The notes below the pieces were generated by a model that worked only from the letters and a program-made list of their open reading frames with translations, ran no database searches and was not told where the DNA came from. From the NCBI RefSeq assembly GCF_003355515.1, contig NZ_CP031367.1, forward strand, positions 372,001-436,000: DNA of 64,000 bases, read 5' to 3'. Source of the DNA: Aliarcobacter trophiarum LMG 25534. Lineage in GTDB: Bacteria > Campylobacterota > Campylobacteria > Campylobacterales > Arcobacteraceae. Of this stretch, positions 55,092 to 63,249 are shown one piece after another. Numbering within the stretch: the stretch's first letter is position 1; each line of letters opens with the position of its first letter. The position numbers and the translations under genes are program-made.

Positions 55092-56036
55092 CTACTCTCC
55101 TAATATTTTTTCAAGATTATACTTAAGTTTATATTTAATTGTGTAAAAAATTACCTCATTAAAACTATTTTTGCTTAATTCTTTAAAATCTTTTAGAGCA
55201 GTTTTTAGCTCATCCTCTTTTGGTTCTTCCAACCTAAAAATATCATCTTTATAAATATACTTTCCCTTAAAATAGTGGCTACTTAAGGTTTTATATCTAT
55301 TTTCCTCTATTTTTATAAAATTTTCATTTTTAAAATCTTTACTACTTATATTTTCAAATAAGTTTATGGCTTTTTTATCTCTAAACTGTACAGCTTGTGA
55401 GTATAAAGGAAGGGCCAATTTTAATCTTAGAGGATATTTGTCAAAATTATAGTGATACTTTTTTGCTTCACTGTTATCTAAAATATAGTTTTTTGTATCA
55501 AAATCACCTAAATTTGACATATTGTAATACATTAAAACTCCATAATCAACAGGTGGAACTCCTGTCTTTTTGAAATATTTTATTTGATGAAGCCTAATAG
55601 TTGAGCTAAAAGTGATATTTAAGCTATTTTTTAACTCATTTAAAAAAAGAAAATAGTTATCTCTTGAACTATCACTCCAATCACAATCTATTTGAAGCTC
55701 ATTAAAATTAAAATCAAAGCTTTTTAAATCTCTTAAAATATTTTGGCTTAGAGTTTTATAGTTAATATTTTGCATGGTTTTATTTGTGATATATATTACT
55801 GGTATAAACTCTTTTGGTGGTTTTGTAGCAAAATTTGTTTTAATAATTTCAAGTTGATTTGAGTAGTAAATATCTAAAACTTTTATATATAATTTCTCAT
55901 TTTTTATCTCTGTTTTATAACTATTTTCCCAAAAATAATATGAAGCAAAAAGCTCTTTATTTTTGTCCTCTTTTTTATAAAAGATATAAGATATTACAAT
56001 AAAAATAAAAAGAGCTAAAATAAAATATTTTTTCAA
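55092..56036 (-). CDS. DUF3142-like membrane-anchored TIM-barrel protein
   Basis: A 314-residue protein with one N-terminal membrane helix or uncleaved signal (about 4-21) and a periplasmic domain. The segment FNELQIDCDWSDSSRDNYFLFLNELKNSLNITFSSTIRLHQ matches the pattern of DUF3142 proteins, which look like glycoside-hydrolase TIM barrels. GVLMYYNMSN and LRLKLALPLYSQAV are further barrel strands. The substrate is unknown. The gene ends where the 703-residue lipoprotein gene begins and starts 2 bases after the helicase stop. Confidence 0.65.
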   Translation of the reverse strand: MKKYFILALFIFIVISYIFYKKEDKNKELFASYYFWENSYKTEIKNEKLYIKVLDIYYSNQLEIIKTNFATKPPKEFIPVIYITNKTMQNINYKTLSQNILRDLKSFDFNFNELQIDCDWSDSSRDNYFLFLNELKNSLNITFSSTIRLHQIKYFKKTGVPPVDYGVLMYYNMSNLGDFDTKNYILDNSEAKKYHYNFDKYPLRLKLALPLYSQAVQFRDKKAINLFENISSKDFKNENFIKIEENRYKTLSSHYFKGKYIYKDDIFRLEEPKEDELKTALKDFKELSKNSFNEVIFYTIKYKLKYNLEKILGE

Positions 56037-56038
56037 AT

Positions 56039-57526
56039 CTACTCCAAATTAGTAAGAATAATAGCTTTTTTTACTCTTGTACTTGCTACATAAAATATAT
56101 TTAGCTCTTCATTTATTTGATTAAAACTTAAAGCTCGTTTTGTATTTAAAATATCTTTTTTTGTAATAAAATCATCTACCATAACAACTTGATTATACTC
56201 CATACCTTTTGCTTTATGACTAGTTGTAAAGATAATATCTGCTTCATCTTTATTTGTTACAAGCTGTTCTTTGATCTTTTTATTTATCTCAAAAATATTA
56301 TCTCCATAGCTATTTATAAATCTTATGATATTTAAGTAGTCTTGATTTTTTGTCTCTTTTGCAAATGTTTCTAATTCAAATATTGTATCAAAGTTTTTTA
56401 TTTCATCAATAGTTATCTTCTCATTTTTTCGGTTTTTAAGATAAAAAATAGAGTAAACAGTTTGGTTCATAAAAGAGTATGAGTTATATCCACCTTCAAA
56501 AAAAAGCTTTTTATTTGAGTGAAGATATTTTACTATCTCTTTAATAAGCCCAAAAGTCGTCCTTGAAATAATTGTAAACTGTTCCCTGAAATCGATATTT
56601 TCAGTCCCAATTTTTGTTTCAACACTATTTTCTAAACCATTTAGAACTAGATTTTTTGAGTTATTTAATTCATAAAAACTATTTAGGTATTTTTCTAAGA
56701 ATTTTGCATAGCTATTTGAGAATCTAAAGCTATGAGTTAAATTATATGATGGTAAATCGATTTTTGCTAAAGCATTTGAAGCATATCTAAAACTATAAAT
56801 TTGCTGAAAACTATCTCCTACATATATCTTATTGCAAGGTTGTTTTTCAACAATTGCAATCATAACATCGCTTATATCTTGTGCTTCATCAACAAAAATT
56901 AAATCGTAATTTAAATCAAAAGAGGCTTTTTTATTTAAAAAAAACATTTTTAGATAAAAGTCATGAATAGCCTCTATTTTCCCAAGCTTCATTGAGCTTA
57001 ATATAAGTTTTAGATGTTCTAAAAGATTTTTTTGCTTACTTTTTAAAATATCTAAAATTTTTGCACTAAAATCGCTCTGTTTTGTAAACTCTTCAAGAAG
57101 CTTTAAATCTAGCTCTATTAAATTTGAGTTACAATAAAAATTCACAAGAGATTTTAATAAAGATATGTACTCTAAACTAGGATAGATATTTTTGCTATTT
57201 TTACTAAACTCAAACTCTACAATTAGTTTTTCCAAAATAGTTGTTTTTAAATCAGCTACAAGTTTGTAGTTGTAGGCCTTTGTTTTATTATATGCTAAAG
57301 AGTGAATTGTACTTATATGTAAATTTGGTAGATGAAACTCTTTTAATTTCTCATTTAAAGCAACTTGCAAAGATTTGTTATATGCTAAATATAGTATTTT
57401 TAGTTGCGGATTTTTTTCTGCATATAGAAGCAAAGTTGTGGTTTTTCCACTTCCTGCAACTGCATTTATTTTAAAAGATTGTAAAGAGCTATTTACAATC
57501 TTTTCTTGTTCATAGGTTAATATCAC
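56039..57526 (-). CDS. UvrD/REP-type ATP-dependent DNA helicase
   Basis: A 495-residue superfamily 1 helicase, shorter than UvrD (about 720). Motif I is AVAGSGKTTT near 22-31, motif II LIFVDEAQDISD, motif III VGDSFQQIYSFR, motif V TTSHKAKGMEYNQVV and motif VI FYVASTRVKKAI. The compact size and the SFR/TRV motifs resemble the F-box-helicase-like subgroup; the 2B insert is small. It may act in recombination or stress repair. It lies in a leftward run with the HD gene upstream and the DUF3142-like gene downstream. Confidence 0.87.
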   Translation of the reverse strand: MILTYEQEKIVNSSLQSFKINAVAGSGKTTTLLLYAEKNPQLKILYLAYNKSLQVALNEKLKEFHLPNLHISTIHSLAYNKTKAYNYKLVADLKTTILEKLIVEFEFSKNSKNIYPSLEYISLLKSLVNFYCNSNLIELDLKLLEEFTKQSDFSAKILDILKSKQKNLLEHLKLILSSMKLGKIEAIHDFYLKMFFLNKKASFDLNYDLIFVDEAQDISDVMIAIVEKQPCNKIYVGDSFQQIYSFRYASNALAKIDLPSYNLTHSFRFSNSYAKFLEKYLNSFYELNNSKNLVLNGLENSVETKIGTENIDFREQFTIISRTTFGLIKEIVKYLHSNKKLFFEGGYNSYSFMNQTVYSIFYLKNRKNEKITIDEIKNFDTIFELETFAKETKNQDYLNIIRFINSYGDNIFEINKKIKEQLVTNKDEADIIFTTSHKAKGMEYNQVVMVDDFITKKDILNTKRALSFNQINEELNIFYVASTRVKKAIILTNLE

Positions 57527-57555
57527 TTAGTTTAATACTCTAATTGTTTAAAAGT

Positions 57556-58785
57556 TTATTCAAAATCCAAAACAGTTTGAGTTTGACCACTACTTCCAAA
57601 TTCGCTATCAATTTCAATAGCAATTTGTTTAAAATCAACTCCATTTATCTCTTTTAGACCTTTTAAAATCTCTTTTTTCCCACTTATAAGCTCTCTTGAT
57701 TTAATTCCATGAGAGATAGATAAAGAGGCTTCTACAAAAGCTGAAAGTTTATCGCACTGTTTTAAAGCTAAGCCATCGATTGCTTCAAATTTATCAAGAT
57801 TATATTTGTTTATATCTTCAACTTCTTTAATCTTTCCATCTATTTTTACTTTGTTTGCAAACTCCTCTTTTTTTCCATCATAAAGACCTAAAATATATGA
57901 GAACTCCTCTTGAATCTCTATTGGAACATTTGGTAAAATATCATCCTCTATTTTTGCAACTTCATACTCTGCAATAATATCAGAAAGCTTATCTACACTA
58001 TATTTTACTGGGCTTATAATATCTCTTGTAAGAGCTTCTGGTAAGTCATGAAATAGTGCTGTAAAAAAGTTATTTTGTAGTCTTTTATCACAAGCATTTA
58101 CTTTTATAGAGTAAAAATATGAAAAAAGAGCAACTGTTAACATATGACCTAATACAGAAGTTTCTGGAATTCGTGGAGTTTGAGCCCATCTTTTTTGAAA
58201 TCTTAATCTTCCACTTAAATCAATAATTTTTGCTAATTTTTTATTTAAAGCTATTTTTTGAACTCCTAAAAGCTCATAATAGTCTTCAATCTCAACATCA
58301 ACTAGTTTTTTTACCTCTTCTATATCACTTAAAAATTGACTAGTTTGATAAACAATTGAGAACTCCCATTTAGTTGATAAATAAGAAGCAGCTTTTAGTA
58401 TAAATCTCTCTTTTTTGTACATAGAGCTATCATTTAAAAAAGCTTCAAACTTTTGTAAGAAGTTTCCACCATCTATATCTTGTAATGATGGTTTTAACTT
58501 TTCAACTACCCATGAATTTATCTCTTTTGATTTTTTTTGAAGAGCTTTTCTAAAAACATCTGGTCTTATATCAGTAACAACAACTCTTCTTAAAAATTCA
58601 AATATACCAGCTTCTATTAGATGAGTAAAGTTAATATCTTTTTCTAATTTTGCAATAAAATATGCTATTACGAATTTGTGGGCTTGTTTATCGAGCTCTA
58701 CTAAATCAACCATTCTAGGGTAGTCATTCCACCTTTGAATAGAGGCACTTGAAAAAATATAATCAATAATTTTTGGGTTTAACAC
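57556..58785 (-). CDS. HD domain phosphohydrolase (YfbR-like HD_3)
   Basis: A 409-residue protein. The HD domain sits in the second half: the first histidine is in ETSVLGHMLTVALF, the HD pair in NNFFTALFHDLPEALTRDIISPVK, and the distal Asp in GLALKQCDKLSAFVEA. The pattern FHDLPEA is typical of YfbR-type 5'-nucleotidases, but the N-terminal 200 residues are extra and not recognised. It probably hydrolyses a nucleotide phosphate. It overlaps the small membrane protein gene by one base. Confidence 0.8.
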   Translation of the reverse strand: MLNPKIIDYIFSSASIQRWNDYPRMVDLVELDKQAHKFVIAYFIAKLEKDINFTHLIEAGIFEFLRRVVVTDIRPDVFRKALQKKSKEINSWVVEKLKPSLQDIDGGNFLQKFEAFLNDSSMYKKERFILKAASYLSTKWEFSIVYQTSQFLSDIEEVKKLVDVEIEDYYELLGVQKIALNKKLAKIIDLSGRLRFQKRWAQTPRIPETSVLGHMLTVALFSYFYSIKVNACDKRLQNNFFTALFHDLPEALTRDIISPVKYSVDKLSDIIAEYEVAKIEDDILPNVPIEIQEEFSYILGLYDGKKEEFANKVKIDGKIKEVEDINKYNLDKFEAIDGLALKQCDKLSAFVEASLSISHGIKSRELISGKKEILKGLKEINGVDFKQIAIEIDSEFGSSGQTQTVLDFE

Positions 58786-58904
58786 TATTTTTTATCCTCT
58801 TTTTTACTATTTTTATCTCCACTATCAAAAAACATAAGTTTTTTCCCTAAAAGCATAGCTCCAATAATCAGAGTCATCATCAAATAAACTTGCCAATCTG
58901 CCAT
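58785..58904 (-). CDS. 39-residue single-span membrane protein
   Basis: I chose the ATG at 58902-58904, which has AAAAGGGG just upstream; the longer frame to 58967 lacks a site. The protein is MADWQVYLMMTLIIGAMLLG at the N-terminus (a membrane helix) followed by a charged tail rich in Lys, Asp and Ser. Its TAA overlaps the ATG of the HD gene, so it may serve partly to couple translation. No function is recognisable. Confidence 0.6.
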   Translation of the reverse strand: MADWQVYLMMTLIIGAMLLGKKLMFFDSGDKNSKKEDKK

Positions 58905-59016
58905 AAATGCCCCTTTTAAATTTACTTCTATTATCTCATAATATCTATAAAAAAGATATTTAATCACCTAAAAAGTAATAAAGAAGTATAATTTAATTTA
59001 TTTATAAGGAGAATTT

Positions 59017-59574
59017 ATGATAAAAAAAGCAGATAAAAATAGTATAGAAAATATTTCAACTCTTATTTATAATGCGATATTAAATGTAGCAAATACCTTA
59101 ACAGGAGAAGATGAAGATAAAAAGATTTTAGAAACTTTAGATTATTATGTAAAAATGGATATTTGCCGACTTAGCTATAATAATATCTATACATATAAGA
59201 TAGAAAATCAAATAGTAGCTATATTGTTGGTTTATAACTCAAATGATGTAAAAAAGTTAGATTTACCTATGTTAGACCATTTAAAAACAAAAGGAATTAC
59301 TCTTAACTCTTTTGATAAAGAGTGTTTTGATGATGAGTTTTATATAGATACAGTTAGTGTAAGCCCAGATTTTCAAGGAAGAGGAATAGCAAAAGAGCTG
59401 TTTAGTTTTGCAGAAAAAAAGGCTTTAGAGTTAGGTTTTAAAAAGCTTTCACTTTTAGTTGATTTTGAAAATATAAAAGCGAAATATTTATATGAGAAAT
59501 TGGGATTTAAAAAGAATGAAACACTTATAGTTTCAGGAAGTAATTTCTATCATATGATAAAAGAGATAAATTAA
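59017..59574 (+). CDS. GNAT family N-acetyltransferase
   Basis: A 185-residue acetyltransferase. The acetyl-CoA binding motif is VSPDFQGRGIAKELFSFAEKKA (Q/RxxGxA form) at about 111-132, followed by LLVDFENIKAKYLYEKLGFKKNE, the typical second half. The N-terminal part that determines the substrate is not recognised. TAAGGAG precedes the ATG. It is convergent with znuA and ends in a shared terminator. Confidence 0.85.
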   Translation: MIKKADKNSIENISTLIYNAILNVANTLTGEDEDKKILETLDYYVKMDICRLSYNNIYTYKIENQIVAILLVYNSNDVKKLDLPMLDHLKTKGITLNSFDKECFDDEFYIDTVSVSPDFQGRGIAKELFSFAEKKALELGFKKLSLLVDFENIKAKYLYEKLGFKKNETLIVSGSNFYHMIKEIN

Positions 59575-59604
59575 AAATAAGATTTTAATGTTTATAGATA
59601 TAAT

Positions 59605-59642
59605 ATAGAGAATAAAGAGGAGATTACTCTATTATTCTCTAT
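59605..59642. terminator. Terminator between the GNAT and znuA genes
   Basis: Stem of about 15 bp with one bulged base (ATAGAGAATAAAGAG at 59605-59619 against 59627-59642). It overlaps the znuA stop codon. Confidence 0.65.
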
Positions 59643-60504
59643 AGCTTTTTGCTATTTCATCTGCTACAAAAAGTAAATTATTTTGCCAATCTTCGTTTAG
59701 TGGATCAATAGAAACTACACTAGCACCAATATTTTGTGAAATTGTTTTTGCACTTTTTTGTGAAAATTGAGGAGATACAAATACTATTTTTATATTATGT
59801 TCTTTTGAATCCTCTATTAGTTTTAATAACTCATTTGGTTTAGGTTCTTTTCCTTCAATCTCTATAGATATCTGTTCTAAATCATATCGTACAGCAAAAT
59901 ATCCCCATGAAGGGTGAAAAACCATAAAAGCTTTGTCTTTGTATGGTGTTAAAATCTTTTTTATATCTTTATCTAAATTTTCAAGTTCATTTATAAACTC
60001 ATTATAGTTTGTTTTATAAAATTCACTATTTTTCTCATCTATTTTAATTACTGCTTCATAGATGTTTTTTGCTTGATTTTTTACACTTATTGGGTCTAAC
60101 CAAATATGTGGATCAAGTCCATTTTCATCTATATGGTTATCGTGTTTATCATGTTCATCTTCATGATGAGTGTGTTCTTGCATTGCTATTTTTTCTACTC
60201 CAATAGTTGTATCTACAAAAAGTGTATTTTTTGCATTCTGTTTAAATCTACTAATCCAAGCTTTCTCACTAGGTTCTCCTATCATAAAATATATTTTTGA
60301 GCTGCTTAGAGCTTTCATTTGAGAAGCTTTTGGTTCAAAATTATGTGGAGAGCTTCCAGGTTTTATCATAACATTTATATTGAATTTATCTTTTACAATT
60401 TTTTGTACAAAATATTTTTGTGGTAGAATTGTTACTGTTAGTTCTTGTTTTGAAGCAAATAAAACTGTTGTAAATAGTATAAAAATCACTAAATAATTTC
60501 TCAT
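59632..60504 (-). CDS. znuA: zinc ABC transporter substrate-binding protein
   Basis: Periplasmic cluster A-I metal-binding protein of 290 residues with a signal peptide (about 1-17). Metal-binding histidines are in SSPHNFEPKAS, DPHIWLDP and FHPSWGYF, with a final Asp in VSIDPL. A His/Asp-rich loop (HTHHEDEHDKHDNH) of about 14 residues is the zinc-specific feature that separates ZnuA from Mn-binding relatives. No znuB or znuC gene is adjacent. AAAGGAAA precedes the ATG, and a palindrome lies just upstream, so zinc-dependent repression is likely. Confidence 0.9.
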   Translation of the reverse strand: MRNYLVIFILFTTVLFASKQELTVTILPQKYFVQKIVKDKFNINVMIKPGSSPHNFEPKASQMKALSSSKIYFMIGEPSEKAWISRFKQNAKNTLFVDTTIGVEKIAMQEHTHHEDEHDKHDNHIDENGLDPHIWLDPISVKNQAKNIYEAVIKIDEKNSEFYKTNYNEFINELENLDKDIKKILTPYKDKAFMVFHPSWGYFAVRYDLEQISIEIEGKEPKPNELLKLIEDSKEHNIKIVFVSPQFSQKSAKTISQNIGASVVSIDPLNEDWQNNLLFVADEIAKSYRE

Positions 60505-60525
60505 TTTTTTTCCTTTGATTTGGAT

Positions 60526-60546
60526 ATTTGCAACTTAGTTGCAAAT
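60526..60546. promoter_or_regulatory. Palindromic operator (Zur-type candidate), znuA side
   Basis: Perfect inverted repeat ATTTGCAAC-TTA-GTTGCAAAT, 22 to 42 bases before the znuA start codon. It would lie just downstream of the transcription start if TAAAAT on the minus strand (60556-60561) is the znuA -10 box. Confidence 0.65.
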
Positions 60547-60578
60547 ATTTTTGACATTTTAAAACTTTTTTTCTTTAA

Positions 60579-60593
60579 TGCAACTTAGTAGCA
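60579..60593. promoter_or_regulatory. Second operator copy, regulator side
   Basis: TGCAAC-TTA-GTAGCA repeats the core of the palindrome at 60526 with one mismatch in the right arm. It lies 18 bases upstream of a TAAAAT box at 60611-60616 that probably serves the Fur-family gene. Confidence 0.55.
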
Positions 60594-60623
60594 CTTAATT
60601 TAAATTTTGGTAAAATTTTTTTT

Positions 60624-60998
60624 ATGAATAATAGTTTAAATCAAGAAAATCTCTCAAAAATCAAATTAACAACTGCTAGAAGAGCCATTTTAGACCTTTT
60701 ACAATCTTCAAACAAGCCTTTTTGCTATGAAGATATCAAAGATAAAATATCTATGGATAAAGCTACTTTTTACCGAAACATTACAATTTTTGAAGAAGAA
60801 AATCTTATAAACTCTTTTGAATCAAATGATAAAAAAAGATATTTTGAGATAAAAGATAAAAAACATCTTCACTTTATTTGTGATAACTGTTCAAATATTG
60901 AGTGTATTTTTGAAAAACCAGATTTTCTTTTAAAAGATTATAAAATTGAAAACATTATCCTAAAAGGGAAATGTAAGGAGTGCAATAAAAATGGGTAA
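60624..60998 (+). CDS. Fur family metalloregulator (Zur-like)
   Basis: A 124-residue member of the Fur family, short compared with Fur (about 150). The winged-helix part has LTTARRAILDLLQ and KATFYRNITIFEEENLI. The dimerisation part has KHLHFICDNCSNIECI, and the C-terminal GKCKECNK supplies the second CxxC pair of a structural zinc site. The divergent znuA and the two palindromes between them point to zinc regulation. The TAAAAT at 60611-60616 is only eight bases before the ATG and no ribosome binding site is visible, so the message may be leaderless. The stop overlaps nhaA by 8 bases. Confidence 0.85.
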   Translation: MNNSLNQENLSKIKLTTARRAILDLLQSSNKPFCYEDIKDKISMDKATFYRNITIFEEENLINSFESNDKKRYFEIKDKKHLHFICDNCSNIECIFEKPDFLLKDYKIENIILKGKCKECNKNG

Positions 60999-62259
60999 TT
61001 TACTTCCTAGAAAATATTTAAAAAAAATAGTAAATATAAGAAATCAATATAAGTTTATAACTAGCTTTATCTCAACAGCGACTCTTAGTGGGTTTAAGCT
61101 ATTTTTAGTAACAGTTTTAGCCGTTTATATAGCAAACTCTACACTTGCTCCACAATATTTTGAACTTTTAACAACTCATTTTAGCTTCTCTTTTGGAACA
61201 CACACTTTTTCTATGAGTCTTCAACAATGGATAAATGATGTTTTAATGGCACTTTTCTTTCTAGTTGTTGGTTTGGAGATAAAAAGAGATATGCTAATAG
61301 GAGAGCTTTCGAGTCCAAAAAAAGCCTCTTTTCCTATTATTGCTGCTTTGGGTGGAATGATTGTCCCAGCAATAGTATATTTAAGCATAAATCAAACTCA
61401 TCCAACTGGATTTGGAGTTCCTATGGCAACAGATATTGCTTTTGCTTTAGGAATTTTAATGCTTTTAGGAAAAAGAGTAAGCCTCTCTTTAAAAGTATTT
61501 TTAGTAACTTTAGCTGTTGTTGATGATTTAGGAGCAATAGTTGTAGTTGCAATATTTTATACAAGTGAACTTCATTATGATTTTTTAATCTATTCTCTTC
61601 TTACATATTTTGTTCTTATGATTTTTAACTATTTTAATCTAGTACGTGTTCTTCCTTACTTATTTGTTGGTATTTTTCTATGGATTTTTATTCATAGTTC
61701 TGGGATACACTCTACAATTGCTGGAATTCTTCTAGCTTTTGTTATTCCTCTAAAAGCAAAAAATACAACAGTTGAAGAGATAGAAGAGCATAACTCAAAA
61801 AGTCCACTTTTAAGAGTTGAACAAGCTCTTCATAACTTTAGTGCATTTATTATAATGCCAGTTTTTGCCTTTGCAAATGCAGGAGTTGAGCTAGATTTTG
61901 CAAGTGTTATAGAGAATAAAACAATTGTTCTAGGAGTATTTTTAGGTCTGCTTATTGGAAAGCCTATTGGAATTTTAGCATCAACATATCTCGCAACAAA
62001 ATTTAAAATTAGTGAGAAACCATCTAATGTTAGTTGGGCTGAGATTTTAGCTGTTGGATTTTTGGGTGGAATTGGCTTTACCATGTCGATTTTTATCTCA
62101 ACTCTTGCTTTTGATGACCCACATATTGTAAGTGCTGTAAAAATAGGTATTTTTGCAAGTTCTATTAGTGCTGCAATTATTGGTGTGATTTTTATTTTAA
62201 TTATAGGTAAAAAGGAGACACAAAAAGAGTTTTTGGAAGGCTTGAAAAGTGATAAGTAG
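60991..62259 (+). CDS. nhaA: Na+/H+ antiporter NhaA
   Basis: Inner-membrane antiporter of 422 residues with about twelve helices. The ion-binding aspartates are in VTLAVVDDLGAIVVVAIFY near 175, and the unwound-helix regions include FALGILMLLGKR and AVGFLGGIGFTMSIF. It exchanges sodium for protons in pH and salt control. Its placement behind a Fur-family regulator and ahead of metal-related genes is unusual. It overlaps the regulator by 8 bases and the next gene by 11, so all three are coupled. Confidence 0.95.
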   Translation: MGNLLPRKYLKKIVNIRNQYKFITSFISTATLSGFKLFLVTVLAVYIANSTLAPQYFELLTTHFSFSFGTHTFSMSLQQWINDVLMALFFLVVGLEIKRDMLIGELSSPKKASFPIIAALGGMIVPAIVYLSINQTHPTGFGVPMATDIAFALGILMLLGKRVSLSLKVFLVTLAVVDDLGAIVVVAIFYTSELHYDFLIYSLLTYFVLMIFNYFNLVRVLPYLFVGIFLWIFIHSSGIHSTIAGILLAFVIPLKAKNTTVEEIEEHNSKSPLLRVEQALHNFSAFIIMPVFAFANAGVELDFASVIENKTIVLGVFLGLLIGKPIGILASTYLATKFKISEKPSNVSWAEILAVGFLGGIGFTMSIFISTLAFDDPHIVSAVKIGIFASSISAAIIGVIFILIIGKKETQKEFLEGLKSDK

Positions 62260-62560
62260 TGAAGATATTATAAAAATTGTTGCTTATTTCTCTATAATAG
62301 CTCATAGTCCTGGAAGATTAAGAGTAAGAGTAAACCCAAAAATTGTAAAAGAGGGTGAAAAGATTACTCTTAGTGATATTGAAAATCTTCCAAAAAAAAT
62401 ATTAGGAATAGAGGAGATTAAGATTAACAAGCTTATAGCTTCTGTTACAATAATATATGATCCTAAAATTTTTAAGCCAAAACTTTGGGAAGATTTGATA
62501 AAAAATGAAAATATAAATGAGATAACACAAATTATAAATAATCTAGTAAAGGAGCTTTAA
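62249..62560 (+). CDS. small HMA2-like protein with PGR motif
   Basis: A 103-residue protein. An N-terminal hydrophobic stretch leads into AHSPGRLRVRV at 18-28, the arginine-rich PGR pattern found at the start of HMA2 domains and of certain metal P-type ATPases. A ferredoxin-like beta-alpha-beta pattern follows (LPKKILGIEEIKINKLIASVTIIYDPK), without the CxxC copper/zinc motif. The start is GTG at 62249 inside nhaA, with GGAAGG eight bases upstream. It lies 2 bases before the ferritin-like gene. Related domains occur with iron- or metal-storage gene sets; the function here is inferred. Confidence 0.65.
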   Translation: MISSEDIIKIVAYFSIIAHSPGRLRVRVNPKIVKEGEKITLSDIENLPKKILGIEEIKINKLIASVTIIYDPKIFKPKLWEDLIKNENINEITQIINNLVKEL

Positions 62561-62562
62561 AC

Positions 62563-63246
62563 ATGGCTATTTCTTACAATATCCTACTAGAAAAAAGAGT
62601 TGATTTAAATTCAAATATAGGTATTGATGAACAGATTTTACAAATTGCCATTTATGATGAATTTAAAGCTTATGAGACTTATAGCAAAATTATTGAAACT
62701 TTTGGAAATATAAGCCCATTTTCAAACATAAAAGAGGCGGAAGCAGTTCATTATAGTGTACTTATTCAACTAGCAGAAAAATATGAAATAGAAGTTCCAA
62801 TAAATGATTGGAGAGATAAAATAGAGATTCCAAGTACTATTATAGAGTGTTGCGAATTAGGGGTAGCTTCTGAGATTGAAAATATTGCTATGTATAATAA
62901 TCTTTTGACACACTCAACAAAAAGTGATATTACAGATACTCTTTTTAGGCTTCAATCAGCCTCTTTTAATAACCACTTACCAGCTTTTAGAGCATCTGTT
63001 ATAAATCACTATAATGGATTTGGTAATTTACAAAATAGTGAAGATATTATTGGAAAAATGAAAGAGTATGAAGAACTTATAAATAATCTTATGAGTGGAA
63101 ATATTGATGAAAATACAATTTCAAATCTTAGTTCAAAATTATTTTCAAATATAAGTTTTCAATTTTTAGCAGGAGCTGTTGGTGGAGCAGCAATTGTTGC
63201 ACTTTTAAATCAATTTTTAGAAAATCAAAATTTAAACAAGGAGTAA
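62563..63246 (+). CDS. membrane-anchored ferritin-like (DUF2202-like) protein
   Basis: A 227-residue protein with a four-helix ferritin-like domain at about 22-150. Candidate di-metal ligands in helical positions are Glu33 (DEFKAYETY), Glu60 with His63 (an ExxH motif), Glu104 (ASEIENIAMY) and His138 (NNHLPAF). These blocks match the DUF2202 type. A linker follows, then a Gly/Ala-rich membrane segment at about 199-216 (SFQFLAGAVGGAAIVALL). Soluble relatives lack this anchor. It probably oxidises or holds iron at a membrane. It is 2 bases after the HMA2-like gene and 3 before the next. Confidence 0.75.
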   Translation: MAISYNILLEKRVDLNSNIGIDEQILQIAIYDEFKAYETYSKIIETFGNISPFSNIKEAEAVHYSVLIQLAEKYEIEVPINDWRDKIEIPSTIIECCELGVASEIENIAMYNNLLTHSTKSDITDTLFRLQSASFNNHLPAFRASVINHYNGFGNLQNSEDIIGKMKEYEELINNLMSGNIDENTISNLSSKLFSNISFQFLAGAVGGAAIVALLNQFLENQNLNKE

Positions 63247-63249
63247 AAA

